Shown piece by piece: positions 18,379 to 26,219 of a stretch of DNA of 40,700 nucleotides. Each line of letters begins with the position of its first letter. The stretch's first letter is position 1. This DNA is from Synechococcus sp. AG-679-C18 (GTDB lineage Bacteria; Cyanobacteriota; Cyanobacteriia; PCC-6307; Cyanobiaceae), in NCBI GenBank assembly GCA_003210755.1, contig QCUL01000025.1, positions 1-40,700 on the forward strand, in the 5' to 3' direction. The notes under the pieces were generated by a model. The model searched no databases. It was not told the DNA's origin and worked only from the letters and a program-made list of their open reading frames with translations. The position numbers were made by a program, and so were the translations under genes.

Positions 18379-19344
18379 TTATTTGTATGGATAGAAATTT
18401 GGCACAAAATATTGTTCATTAATTGGGGGCCTTTTGTATTCAGGACGTTTTGGTCGAGGAGGTAGCTCAATCGCAGGTGGAGTCATGTCTTCCCATGGCA
18501 CTTTACTCAGAATGTGTCTCAAGCAATTGAGTCGTGCTCTTCTTTTGTCATCAGCCTCAACCGTAAACCAAGGCGCTTCAGGTATGTTAGTGCTCGAAAA
18601 CATAACATCTTTGGCTTCAGAGAATTCAACCCATCGATTTCGTGCTTCAAGATCCATTGGGCTAAGTTTCCATCTGCGCGTAGGATCATCTATACGTGAT
18701 TGAAAACGTTCTTCTTGTTCTGTATCACTTACTGAGAACCAATACTTTAATAATAAGACACCACTGCGAACCAACATTCTTTCGAATTGTGGACAATCTT
18801 CAAGAAAAGCCTCAACCTCATCATGACTGCAAAAGCCCATGACCCGCTCAACTCCAGCTCGGTTGTACCAACTTCGATCAAAAACGACTATTTCGCCTGC
18901 TGCAGGAAAATGTTCTACATATCGCTGGAAATACCACTGGGTTTTTTGTTGATCAGAAGGTGTCCCTAGTGCTACAACGCGAGCACCTCTTGGATTTAAT
19001 GGCTCAGTTAATCGTTTAATCGTGCCTCCCTTGCCAGCTGCGTCTCTGCCTTCGAACAGAACGATCATTCGGAACCCCTTCTCCTTGATCCAGTACTGCA
19101 TTTTTACGAGCTGTGACTGAAGCTTTTTCAGTTCTGTCTCATAGAGCTTTTTATTAAGGCGTTCACCGTCATGTATTGGAGGTTCAAGGGTGTCTCCAAG
19201 TAGTTCTGAGGGAGTTGCAATGTCCTCATTACTTCCATCGAGTGCATCAATTAGTACATTTGGAATTCTCTCATCAGGATTGCGTTTATTTGGATTCTGG
19301 CTTTTAGTACCACGCTTGGATTTGCTTTTGTTTTTTCGGCCCAT
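18379..19344 (-). CDS. ppk2: Polyphosphate kinase 2 (PPK2 family)
   Basis: PPK2 transfers phosphate between polyphosphate and nucleoside diphosphates or monophosphates. The 321-residue protein has the Walker A loop GRDAAGKGGT (99-108), the Walker B/lid region VVFDRSWYNRAGVERVMGF (153-171) and the WKLSPMDLEARNRW segment typical of class I PPK2 (usually 270-310 residues). The first 55 residues are a Lys/Arg/Asn-rich disordered extension. It lies 58 bases downstream of the histidine kinase gene on the same strand with no terminator between them, so co-transcription is likely. Which nucleotide it prefers cannot be read from the sequence. Confidence 0.92.
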   Translation of the reverse strand: MGRKNKSKSKRGTKSQNPNKRNPDERIPNVLIDALDGSNEDIATPSELLGDTLEPPIHDGERLNKKLYETELKKLQSQLVKMQYWIKEKGFRMIVLFEGRDAAGKGGTIKRLTEPLNPRGARVVALGTPSDQQKTQWYFQRYVEHFPAAGEIVVFDRSWYNRAGVERVMGFCSHDEVEAFLEDCPQFERMLVRSGVLLLKYWFSVSDTEQEERFQSRIDDPTRRWKLSPMDLEARNRWVEFSEAKDVMFSSTNIPEAPWFTVEADDKRRARLNCLRHILSKVPWEDMTPPAIELPPRPKRPEYKRPPINEQYFVPNFYPYK

Positions 19345-19402
19345 AAAGGTGCGTTCAGCTACTTCCTAGTGCTAACAACTTTATTACAAAATTGGTAAAA
19401 AC

Positions 19403-20761
19403 TCAGGTTTTCGCAATTGTTTCTTCCGTTCGATTCATGGGCAACGTAAGACGAATCGCGAATTGCCCTGCAGTTTTGATGCTATCAATATCTTCCGCAT
19501 AGCAGCAATTCAGATGGCCGCCATGCAATCGAGCGACGTGAACCACAATTGCTAATCCCAATCCACAGTGTCCTTGTCCCCCTCGCGATGCATCCAGTCG
19601 ATGAAAAGGTTGTAGTGCTTGTTCCCATTCCTCTTTGGGCATGCCCTGACCCTGATCCCATACTTCAATAGAACATTGATCATCTTTGCGAAGCAATCTC
19701 ACCACCACAGGGGCTTTTCCATAGGTGAAAGCGTTGTCAATTAAGTTGGCAACAGCTCTGCTCAGCGCTACTGGTTTAACTATCACTTCTAAAGATTCCA
19801 AATCAAGCTGCAATTGGTCTGGGGGATGGCTGCATGCCACTTCTGCTAGAAGTTGATCAAGAGGGACGGGGACCGAATGTTCTTCATCACCACCGCCAGC
19901 AAACAATAGGAATTGACCTGTAATTCGTTCAAGAGATTGCAAATCTCCAGCACATCTCTCGCGTTCTTTTGTATTCAGCTCAGGCATGGACAGGCGGAAT
20001 TTCAGACGCGTTATGGGGGCTCTAAGGTCGTGGGCTATTCCGGCCAACATGGTGGCTCTTTCTTGACGATTTGCTGCTAAGCGGCGGACCATTGCATTAA
20101 ATCTGCGCGTCAGACGCTGAACTTCAGGCGCACCACGAGCAGCCACTGCATCGGGTTCTAAACCTTCCCCAACTCTTGACAAGGCTTTTTCCAATCCACG
20201 GAGCGGGGCTTCAACTTCTATCAGCAGAAATAATCCTCCGCAAATCATTCCCGCGCCAACTAGTGACAGGCCCAACAATGTTGGTTCTGGTGGCCAGCTC
20301 ATCGGTGTTCGTACATTGACGCGTAGCCATATCGGTTCCAGTGGTGAGATCAGCTCGATCCAAACCCCCCGATTTTCGTTTTGATCTTGATCCGCGATGA
20401 TCATCGGACAGTGAGACAATCGTTCACAGAGCTGGTTTTGAAGTGCTTGAATCTGCCTCTGAAAGCCTGCGGATGGAGCTGCTAAAACTGGCTTTGGACG
20501 AATCGCTACAGCTAGATCAAGGCCTGTAAGTTCAGTGACCAAGTGGGGTGGATAGCGTTCAAGTGCAAGCTCCGTAAGTCGCACATTGAGTGCTAAGTCT
20601 CGTCCTAGTTGCGCGGTTTGTAGTTGCTCTAGCTGCTGCCCAAACAGCACCTGCAGAACTAGCAGGCAGAACGTCCAACTACCAAGAGCAAGACCACTCC
20701 ATCCCAAAAGGGATCGAAGTCTGATTTTCCAAACCCCTCTGTTCAGCATTGACATCAACAA
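19403..20761 (-). CDS. Membrane-bound sensor histidine kinase (EnvZ-like)
   Basis: The 452-residue protein has a transmembrane helix (about 17-40), a periplasmic sensor domain of about 115 residues, a second helix (about 160-181), a HAMP linker, a dimerisation/phosphoacceptor helix with H244 in GIAHDLRAPITRLKF, and a HATPase domain with the N box (NLIDNAFTYGK, N343), G1 (WDQGQGMP) and G2 (GHCGLGLAIV). The H-box sequence and architecture match the EnvZ/HisKA group. No response-regulator gene is adjacent; the nearest, on the same strand, is at 24355-25119. PPK2 follows 58 bases downstream. ATGs at codons 1, 3 and 5 are all possible starts. Confidence 0.9.
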   Translation of the reverse strand: MLMSMLNRGVWKIRLRSLLGWSGLALGSWTFCLLVLQVLFGQQLEQLQTAQLGRDLALNVRLTELALERYPPHLVTELTGLDLAVAIRPKPVLAAPSAGFQRQIQALQNQLCERLSHCPMIIADQDQNENRGVWIELISPLEPIWLRVNVRTPMSWPPEPTLLGLSLVGAGMICGGLFLLIEVEAPLRGLEKALSRVGEGLEPDAVAARGAPEVQRLTRRFNAMVRRLAANRQERATMLAGIAHDLRAPITRLKFRLSMPELNTKERERCAGDLQSLERITGQFLLFAGGGDEEHSVPVPLDQLLAEVACSHPPDQLQLDLESLEVIVKPVALSRAVANLIDNAFTYGKAPVVVRLLRKDDQCSIEVWDQGQGMPKEEWEQALQPFHRLDASRGGQGHCGLGLAIVVHVARLHGGHLNCCYAEDIDSIKTAGQFAIRLTLPMNRTEETIAKT

Positions 20762-20837
20762 GAGTGTGGTTGGCCATCGACTAAGACGAAACTGCAGATA
20801 TTTCGGCTTTCTGAGGTCGTGATTTTCTCAGTGTGCT

Positions 20838-20945
20838 GTGATTGTTCAGGCAGTTGTTGCATATGGTCGTATTGAAACCAAGAACAGACTGATGCAGTTG
20901 CTCTTGAATGACAAGGGAGAGAACTTTTTAAAGTGTGACCAATAA
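20838..20945 (+). CDS. Candidate micro-protein, 35 aa
   Basis: A GTG-to-TAA frame of 35 codons encodes a soluble, charged peptide with the segment YGRIETKNRLMQLLLNDKGE, followed by NFLKCDQ. It looks like a short amphipathic helix and has none of the low-complexity character of chance ORFs here. No ribosome-binding site is visible before the GTG; an internal ATG (codon 18) also exists. A strong hairpin lies 48 bases after the stop. It could equally be a non-coding transcript. No family is recognised. Confidence 0.35.
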   Translation: MIVQAVVAYGRIETKNRLMQLLLNDKGENFLKCDQ

Positions 20946-20993
20946 TGAGAAGATCCTTGATGGCACTGTTTTGCTGCTAAGGACATATTGGTT

Positions 20994-21019
20994 ACGAACC
21001 ACCTCCTGTAGTGGTTCGT
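20994..21019 (+). terminator. Hairpin with 9-bp stem and CCTCC-containing loop
   Basis: ACGAACCAC (20994-21002) pairs perfectly with GTGGTTCGT (21011-21019) around the loop CTCCTGTA. It is followed by TGTTCTTCATTT, a T-biased but not continuous tail, so it may be a weak terminator. ACCTCCT at the stem-loop junction is complementary to a Shine-Dalgarno sequence, a feature of some regulatory small RNAs. On the minus strand it lies in the upstream region of the kinase gene and could not terminate that gene. Confidence 0.5.
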
Positions 21020-21260
21020 TGTTCTTCATTTGAACGGGTAAAGATTTTAGCTTTTAATACTTTAGAGCAAGTTTAAAGCTATTGGTTTTCCAAATCCATT
21101 ATATATGTAGTTTTAATGAAAAAATATTTATCTATTGAACTTGCTAGTTTTCAATATGGTTGATGGTAATGAATTTGAATTTTATTGAATTACTCAAAGG
21201 ATGGTTTTCTATTGATTGAACTACGAAGCTAATTCTTGAGGACAACGCTTTTCGCAAAAT

Positions 21261-21461
21261 TTAGAGCTTGTCAGCTTCTTCTATAAGTCGATAAGCAGTT
21301 GCATGGATTTTTGAATTATCTTCGTCCTTTTGTTGCGATAGCCAGGCTTTTAGACTCTTTCTTAAAAAGCAGGCCGTAGATTGTTCTTGTAAGGTGGCAA
21401 TTGTTTCTATCTGGGAATATAAATCATGAGGCAATTCAATAGTAATCCTTTTTTTTCTCAT
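21261..21461 (-). CDS. Ribbon-helix-helix (CopG/Arc-type) DNA-binding protein
   Basis: The 66-residue protein begins MRKKRITIELPHDLYSQIE, a basic beta strand followed by the first helix of a ribbon-helix-helix fold, then ACFLRKSLKAWLSQQ as the second helix. Such proteins act as dimeric repressors, often as antitoxins or plasmid-type regulators. No toxin-like ORF directly overlaps it, so an antitoxin role is not supported. It is divergent from the AraC-family gene at 21759. Confidence 0.75.
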   Translation of the reverse strand: MRKKRITIELPHDLYSQIETIATLQEQSTACFLRKSLKAWLSQQKDEDNSKIHATAYRLIEEADKL

Positions 21462-21758
21462 GTTTGTATCCAGTTACATAAGAAGTATGCCCCTTTTGCT
21501 CCGTTGAGACAGGTAATGAATAACCTCTCGCACTTTTCGGATCATTTGTCAATTCTCCGCGTGTGGCATTGTTGACAACGGAGAGGTTTGCTGAAAAAAA
21601 TCCGCTTTAAGTGAATTTGTATATGTCGTCATCAAAGATCAGTAAGTATTAATACCTTCACCTTAATGATCCCAAAAATCCAAGAAATGATTGATTTGGG
21701 TGGGTTTCCATGAAAAATGCAAGATTGATGCCTATGTTCCGCAGAATACTGTTTCCTC
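21462..21758. promoter_or_regulatory. Divergent region with inverted repeats between RHH and AraC-type genes
   Basis: CTCCGTTG (21499-21506) recurs in inverted form as CAACGGAG (21576-21583). A second inverted pair, TCTCCG (21554-21559) and CGGAGA (21579-21584), encloses the sequence TTGTTGACAA. These could be operator sites for either divergent regulator, or a hairpin. The rest is AT-rich. Confidence 0.35.
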
Positions 21759-22748
21759 GTGATTCAGGCGTTTTCAAGACCAACCCGAAATTTGAAGTTG
21801 CCGTTCAGTACGGCTATGGATCTCTCAAGGATGTTGGCCTTTAGTGGTCAACTTTTTGCGGTGAAGACCGAACCGGGACGCATGAAGGGTGAGCTGCGCA
21901 TCGCCCCGGGAGTTGCAGATGGCTGTATGAGCATCACAACTAACCGTTCATTATTCGTTTGCGGCCAAAAGAATCCCTTGAGCACTATATTTTGCGCGTT
22001 GGATCCCCAGCTTCAAGTTTATACCGGGATGACGCGCAACTTCAGTAACGATCTTTCAAGCGTTGCCATGAGGGTGCTATCTGGATTTTCTAATCAAACG
22101 CGCTTTCGCTTCCTCCATTTGCCGGCTAATACTCGCATGCTGGTTTACTTTTGTCCGTTACAGACAATTGAGCACAATGTGCTTCACTCAACCAATACAA
22201 TTTTGCCCTCAGCTGAGTCACTAAATCGATTTCGTACAATCTTGATGGATATCCTTGGACATAATGTTGGGAATGATGATGCAGATGTTAGTGATTTGAC
22301 CAACCGATGCCGAGAAGTTATCAAGAAAACTCTGGAAGACTGTTTCGTAAGCAGAGATACGGTGAAGGGGATTCCGTTGAAAGTGATTCAGCGTCATGAA
22401 TTGTGTAAAGATCTTGCCGCTTGGGGTTATGCCAACGTTGATCAACCTCAATCGTTGGAGACGGTATTGCACCAACTGCACACCACCCGAGGTTCACTTT
22501 CTCAAGGTTGTAAGGAGGCCCTTGGTATTGGTCCGATGGAGGTACTCCGCTATATACGTCTAGAGCATGTGAACGCATCTTTGAGATATTCATCTATTCG
22601 ACAAAAGATCAATTGTCATAGTGTTGAAGAACTTCGAGAACATTACGGTTTTAAAAGCCGGGGGAATTTCTCGGTGCTTTACAAAAAGTACTTTGGGGAA
22701 AGCCCAAGACAGACACTTAGTATGTCCAAAGTGGATAGATCGTTGTGA
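21759..22748 (+). CDS. AraC-family transcriptional regulator
   Basis: The 329-residue protein has a C-terminal AraC/XylS double helix-turn-helix (about residues 225-320): LETVLHQLHTTRGSLSQGCKEALGIGPMEVLRYIRLEHV is the first helix-turn-helix plus linker, and HSVEELREHYGFKSRGNFSVLYKKYFGESPRQTL (here split) is the second. The N-terminal 200 residues are a sensor/dimerisation domain not assigned to a ligand. The GTG at 21759 is the first start in frame; an ATG at codon 19 is the alternative. It is divergent from a ribbon-helix-helix gene. No obvious catabolic target is adjacent. Confidence 0.82.
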   Translation: MIQAFSRPTRNLKLPFSTAMDLSRMLAFSGQLFAVKTEPGRMKGELRIAPGVADGCMSITTNRSLFVCGQKNPLSTIFCALDPQLQVYTGMTRNFSNDLSSVAMRVLSGFSNQTRFRFLHLPANTRMLVYFCPLQTIEHNVLHSTNTILPSAESLNRFRTILMDILGHNVGNDDADVSDLTNRCREVIKKTLEDCFVSRDTVKGIPLKVIQRHELCKDLAAWGYANVDQPQSLETVLHQLHTTRGSLSQGCKEALGIGPMEVLRYIRLEHVNASLRYSSIRQKINCHSVEELREHYGFKSRGNFSVLYKKYFGESPRQTLSMSKVDRSL

Positions 22749-23094
22749 ATTTAAACCTGAGCAGAATAATTATATATAAAAATTGACCTTATTCTTGATA
22801 TCTCTTTATGGCTTGGACTCTTGTTCTTGGTTTGAGATGTCGTTAAGGATCCGTTGTTACTTATGCCATAGTTGCGATGTTTTTGATTGTGTACGAAAAT
22901 GACTGTTGTTCGTTGTATGAAATGTTTTGGTGCATATGTTGTTTCCAGTTATAATGCCCTGACCATCGCTATCTATTGTCTTTGCATCTACCCTAGTGTG
23001 AACGATTCTTGCCGCCCGTTTCTAATAGAAGCCGAACTTGATTTGGTTATTGCTAGGTTTTTTATCTACTATTGATTTCCATGAGAAGTGAATT
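22749..23094. other. Intergenic region
   Basis: About 350 bases of AT-rich DNA. A TTG-initiated 62-codon frame (22887-23075) is Cys/Tyr-rich without recognisable structure and is not accepted as a gene. The end presumably carries the promoter of the phosphatase gene at 23095. Confidence 0.35.
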
Positions 23095-23661
23095 ATGTTG
23101 AGAATAAATCTCTTCTTATTCCTGATCGTTTGCATTACTCCGTCTACTTTTTTCCGTCAGAGTGCAAGCGCAGCTGGTTTTGAAAATACTCTGAAAGTGG
23201 TGATTATCCGACATGGTGAGAAGCCTGAAAAAGGTCATAATCTTTCATGTAAGGGTCAGAACCGTGCTCTACAACTTCCATCTGTTTTTTTAAAAAAATC
23301 CTTAAAACCAGATCTTGTTTATGTTCCTTCCTTAGGACTTGGTCCATTTACAACTCATGCAAGAATGTTTCAAACTGCTAGTCCTTCTGCTATAAAGTTT
23401 GGTCTTAGTATAAATAGTCAATTTGATGGAAGTGATGCTGTAGGTATCACTAAGCATTTATTAACCAGAAATGGCACGATTCTGTTGGTTTGGGAACATA
23501 GCCACATTAAATCAATCACACGAGGCCTTGGTGTGAACGCACCTCCTAAATGGCATGGCAAGGATTTTGATAGTATCTGGGTTGTTACTTTTGCACGCGG
23601 CGAAGCCTCATTGGTAATTGATCAACAGGATATGAATCCATCATCCTTTTGCAACTTCTGA
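23095..23661 (+). CDS. Exported histidine phosphatase family protein
   Basis: The 188-residue protein has an N-terminal signal peptide (LFLFLIVCITPSTFF, cleavage probably around SASAA at residues 23-27) and then the histidine-phosphatase catalytic motif VVIIRHGEKP (H40). The second catalytic His is likely in VWEHSHIKSI, and LSCKGQNRAL is the usual helix after the first motif. It belongs to the phosphoglycerate-mutase-like superfamily, in the small exported SixA/Ais-like group. In the periplasm it may dephosphorylate an envelope component or scavenge phosphate; the substrate is unknown. Confidence 0.8.
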   Translation: MLRINLFLFLIVCITPSTFFRQSASAAGFENTLKVVIIRHGEKPEKGHNLSCKGQNRALQLPSVFLKKSLKPDLVYVPSLGLGPFTTHARMFQTASPSAIKFGLSINSQFDGSDAVGITKHLLTRNGTILLVWEHSHIKSITRGLGVNAPPKWHGKDFDSIWVVTFARGEASLVIDQQDMNPSSFCNF

Positions 23662-24354
23662 TCATATTATCTTCTTGATTTCAGGTCATTCTTTGGCAAT
23701 AATAGTTTGGTTTTCTAGGTGTTTGTCTCTGTTGATTGTCTTATGAATTTTGATGCGTTAATTAAAACTGAAAGCATTGTTTTAATGACTATCATTCTCA
23801 TTTTTAGATATTTGTTGCTTGTATTAGAGCGTTGAGAGATTATCTTCTTTGTGCCAGCGGATGGATTTCTTTTTTAATTTATTATGAAAATGCTAGTTGG
23901 TCTTGAGCGCTTGACTTGATCTCAGAGAGATTAGCCATTAATCTGTAAACTTCACATGTTTTGTGAGCTAATGTTTTTTAAATGTATATTTTTTCACGCT
24001 ACAGTTATTGAGATCATCAATATTGGTTGAAATGACACTTCGTGCGGCCAATACTGAGGTCGTTAAATCATCTCTACGGTATAATGTTGTTTTCTTCGTT
24101 ATTGTTTCAATCTAAGCTTGAGTTAGTATTTTTATTTTTGATCTGTCTTTTGCAAGCCAGATGAGCAGTGGTGATGAAGTGACTTGATCAATTCCTTTCA
24201 ATCGGATCGTCTTCGTGTTGTTACGTATTCAAGACTTATTGCCTCGTAGAGATGTAGTAAGTGACAGTTTTGATTTCATTGCTTCGCTTGTGTCAATAGT
24301 TTTAATAGTTGCTCGTTTTTAAGTCTCGTCTCGTACATTCATTTTTAGTTACTT
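23662..24354. other. Largest gene-free stretch of the window
   Basis: Nearly 700 AT-rich bases lie between convergent genes. Two tiny plus-strand frames with one hydrophobic helix each are present, 23743-23835 (30 codons) and 24032-24115 (27 codons); neither has a ribosome-binding site. No hairpin terminator was found for either flanking gene. Confidence 0.35.
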
Positions 24355-25119
24355 TTAGGCACGGCTTCGAGGCTCGCCGTCTGGCACAAACACATACCCG
24401 TATCCCCATACGGTCTGGATGTAGCGAGGACGTGCGGGGTCTGGCTCTACAAGTTTGCGCACCCGTGATACCTGTACGTCCATGCTGCGACTGTCAGTGT
24501 CAGATCCAGGTCCTCGAGCTAGCTCGATTAGTCGTTCACGTGATAACGGTCTGTGGGGATGCTGTACGAATGCCGCAAGTAGGCTGAATTCACCACTGGT
24601 AATAACGACAGGTTTGCCTTCGCGGATCAGAGTTCTAGCGGATAAATCAAATTGGTTTTCTCCAAACATCACATCACCACCTTCAGCTAGTGGTGTCCCT
24701 GCTGGAATCGAACTGCGCCTTCTAAGCACTGCCTCGATGCGGGCTGACAACTCTCTCGGAAGAAATGGCTTGGCGAGGTAGTCGTCGGCTCCTTGCTCTA
24801 ATCCAATAATGCGATCAATGCCCTCTCCTCTTGCGGTCAACATGACGATTGGTAAGTCGTCGCCAGCATCACGAAGACGCCTCAGGGCAGTCAGTCCATT
24901 ATCCCCAGGCATCATTAAATCGAGCACGATCAAATCTGGACGTTGAAACTCCAGTCTGGCTTCGAGTTGTTTCACATCACTGAGACAGCGCACGTCATAA
25001 CCCTGATCGATCAGGTAGGTGCCAACCATCTGACGCAGCTCCGGATCGTCATCTACCACCCAGATCATGGATGTTTTCTTAGCAACTGAATTCAATGGAG
25101 TGATTGAAGATTGGATCAT
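24355..25119 (-). CDS. OmpR-family response regulator
   Basis: The receiver domain follows the start closely (MIWVVDDDPELRQMVGTYL), with the phosphoacceptor Asp in IVLDLMMPGDNG, Thr in MLTARGEG and Lys in YLAKPF. The C-terminal winged helix (SGEFSLLAAFVQHPHRPLSRE through YIQTVWGYGYVF) is OmpR/PhoB type. From the ATG at 25119 the product is 254 residues. The frame extends upstream to an ATG at 25251 (298 residues), but the extra 44 residues are polar and lie outside the family domain, and the shorter form leaves 176 bases for a divergent promoter. The histidine kinase at 19403 is the likely partner by strand and type, an inference only. Confidence 0.92.
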   Translation of the reverse strand: MIQSSITPLNSVAKKTSMIWVVDDDPELRQMVGTYLIDQGYDVRCLSDVKQLEARLEFQRPDLIVLDLMMPGDNGLTALRRLRDAGDDLPIVMLTARGEGIDRIIGLEQGADDYLAKPFLPRELSARIEAVLRRRSSIPAGTPLAEGGDVMFGENQFDLSARTLIREGKPVVITSGEFSLLAAFVQHPHRPLSRERLIELARGPGSDTDSRSMDVQVSRVRKLVEPDPARPRYIQTVWGYGYVFVPDGEPRSRA

Positions 25120-25295
25120 TTCTAAACCACCAAGACCATCGAGGAACTCGCCATCTCTCTTCTTATGAACTGAATGCAACGATCGTATGGAGCTCTGCGC
25201 GAACTGTCTCGTGGAATTGGACCCTGTCACAGTTAATTGACGATCTGTCATCTCTCAGACATCCATTGACCGCGCTCATTCCATAATCTGATGCA
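25120..25295. promoter_or_regulatory. Divergent upstream region of response regulator and EF-hand gene
   Basis: The 176 bases between the chosen regulator start and the EF-hand ATG should carry both promoters. If the regulator instead starts at 25251, only 44 bases remain. No clear operator repeat was identified. Confidence 0.3.
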
Positions 25296-25751
25296 ATGAA
25301 AAGATCAGTCACTGTGATGCTGGCTGTACTGGGTACCAGCTGCTCGCTGCATTGTCAGCCAGTTTCAGCCAACCCGGTTCGCCATTACGGCAATCGAATG
25401 GAGGCCTTGTTCGTTCGGATGGATTCCAATGGTGATGGTCGGCTTGAAATAAAAGAGGTACGAGGCCAGCCTTATCTTGAAAGGCGTCTCCAACGCAATC
25501 AATCTAGGCGTTATTTATTAATTGAGGATATTAGGCCATCGGCTAGATATCAAAGCGGCTTGCGACTGCAAAAAAGATTTCAGCAAGCCGACCGCAATCT
25601 TGATGGCCGGCTTGATCGTAGAGAAGCTTCTTCTCTTCCATGGCTGCAACGAAACTTTGTTAGTATTGACCGTAATAGTGATGGTAATTTGACATTAAAT
25701 GAATTGTGGATGATGCAGCGATCACTTGCTCCTCGATCAAAATCTCCTTGA
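25296..25751 (+). CDS. Exported EF-hand calcium-binding protein
   Basis: The 151-residue protein has a signal peptide (cleavage probably after VSA, residue 25) and three canonical 12-residue EF-hand loops: DSNGDGRLEIKE (43-54), DRNLDGRLDRRE (99-110) and DRNSDGNLTLNE (125-136). Each has Asp at positions 1 and 5, Gly at 6 and Glu at 12, so calcium binding is likely. The 40-residue linker between loops 1 and 2 is Arg-rich. It should act in the periplasm or outside the cell. It is divergent from the response regulator and converges within 12 bases on the minus-strand operon that follows. Confidence 0.88.
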   Translation: MKRSVTVMLAVLGTSCSLHCQPVSANPVRHYGNRMEALFVRMDSNGDGRLEIKEVRGQPYLERRLQRNQSRRYLLIEDIRPSARYQSGLRLQKRFQQADRNLDGRLDRREASSLPWLQRNFVSIDRNSDGNLTLNELWMMQRSLAPRSKSP

Positions 25752-25763
25752 TGAGTTTCTGAA

Positions 25764-26219
25764 TTAGCGCTTTCTTTTTAGGCGTTGACGTTTGCCAAGA
25801 CTTGCATAGTCTGCTGGATTTCTAGATGTATTTGATGATGATACTTTCTTTTGAAGTAATGTTTTTGAAAGAATTGAGATGGCCCGAATTAGACGGACCA
25901 GGCCTGACAAAATTGCGAGTAGACCGAGTACAAGAAGAGAAGTAATCAAAATGATTGCTGAAAGACCTAGAAATGCTTCTAATAATTGACTGAGGCCTCG
26001 GATTAGATCAGCAATGGCTTCGCTAATGACAACAAGTCCATCTACTTTGGTCGGTATAAGGCTCAATCCAGCAAGCAAGCCAATACCAAGAAGTAAAAGT
26101 AAAGCTGACTCAATCAACATCTTCGAAATAGCCGATGTCTTCGTCGTTCTTTTTCGTTTGTTCATCTCACGCTTCCCATGCTGCATTCCAGGCAAATCTG
26201 GGATTTTCCGCAATGTCAT
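25764..26219 (-). CDS. Hypothetical two-helix membrane protein (last gene of DUF3038/DUF4335 operon)
   Basis: The family is not recognised. From the ATG at 26219 the product has 151 residues: a basic N-terminus (MNKRKRTTKTSA at about residue 19), a hydrophobic helix (ALLLLLGIGLLAGLSLI), an amphipathic stretch, a longer hydrophobic region (LGLSAIILITSLLVLGLLAI) and a Lys/Arg-rich tail ending RQRLKRKR. The chosen start gives a 4-base ATGA overlap with the preceding gene, a strong sign of coupling; an upstream ATG at 26252 would overlap by 37 bases. The basic ends point to both termini in the cytoplasm. Confidence 0.7.
   Translation of the reverse strand: MTLRKIPDLPGMQHGKREMNKRKRTTKTSAISKMLIESALLLLLGIGLLAGLSLIPTKVDGLVVISEAIADLIRGLSQLLEAFLGLSAIILITSLLVLGLLAILSGLVRLIRAISILSKTLLQKKVSSSNTSRNPADYASLGKRQRLKRKR

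Larger units (their letters stand above)
20762..21260. other. Upstream region of the histidine kinase, with candidate plus-strand unit
   Basis: About 500 bases separate the kinase start from the 3' end of the ribbon-helix-helix gene. The first part must hold the kinase promoter (minus strand). The plus strand carries a micro-ORF (20838-20945) and a hairpin (20994-21019), listed separately. From 21020 to 21260 the DNA is AT-rich with nothing recognisable. Confidence 0.4.

Noticed and set aside
21261..21461. Ribbon-helix-helix protein as the antitoxin of a toxin-antitoxin pair
   Set aside because: No adjacent or overlapping toxin-like ORF on the same strand.
22887..23075. TTG-initiated 62-codon frame
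   Set aside because: Cys/Tyr-rich without structure, no ribosome-binding site, no family resemblance.
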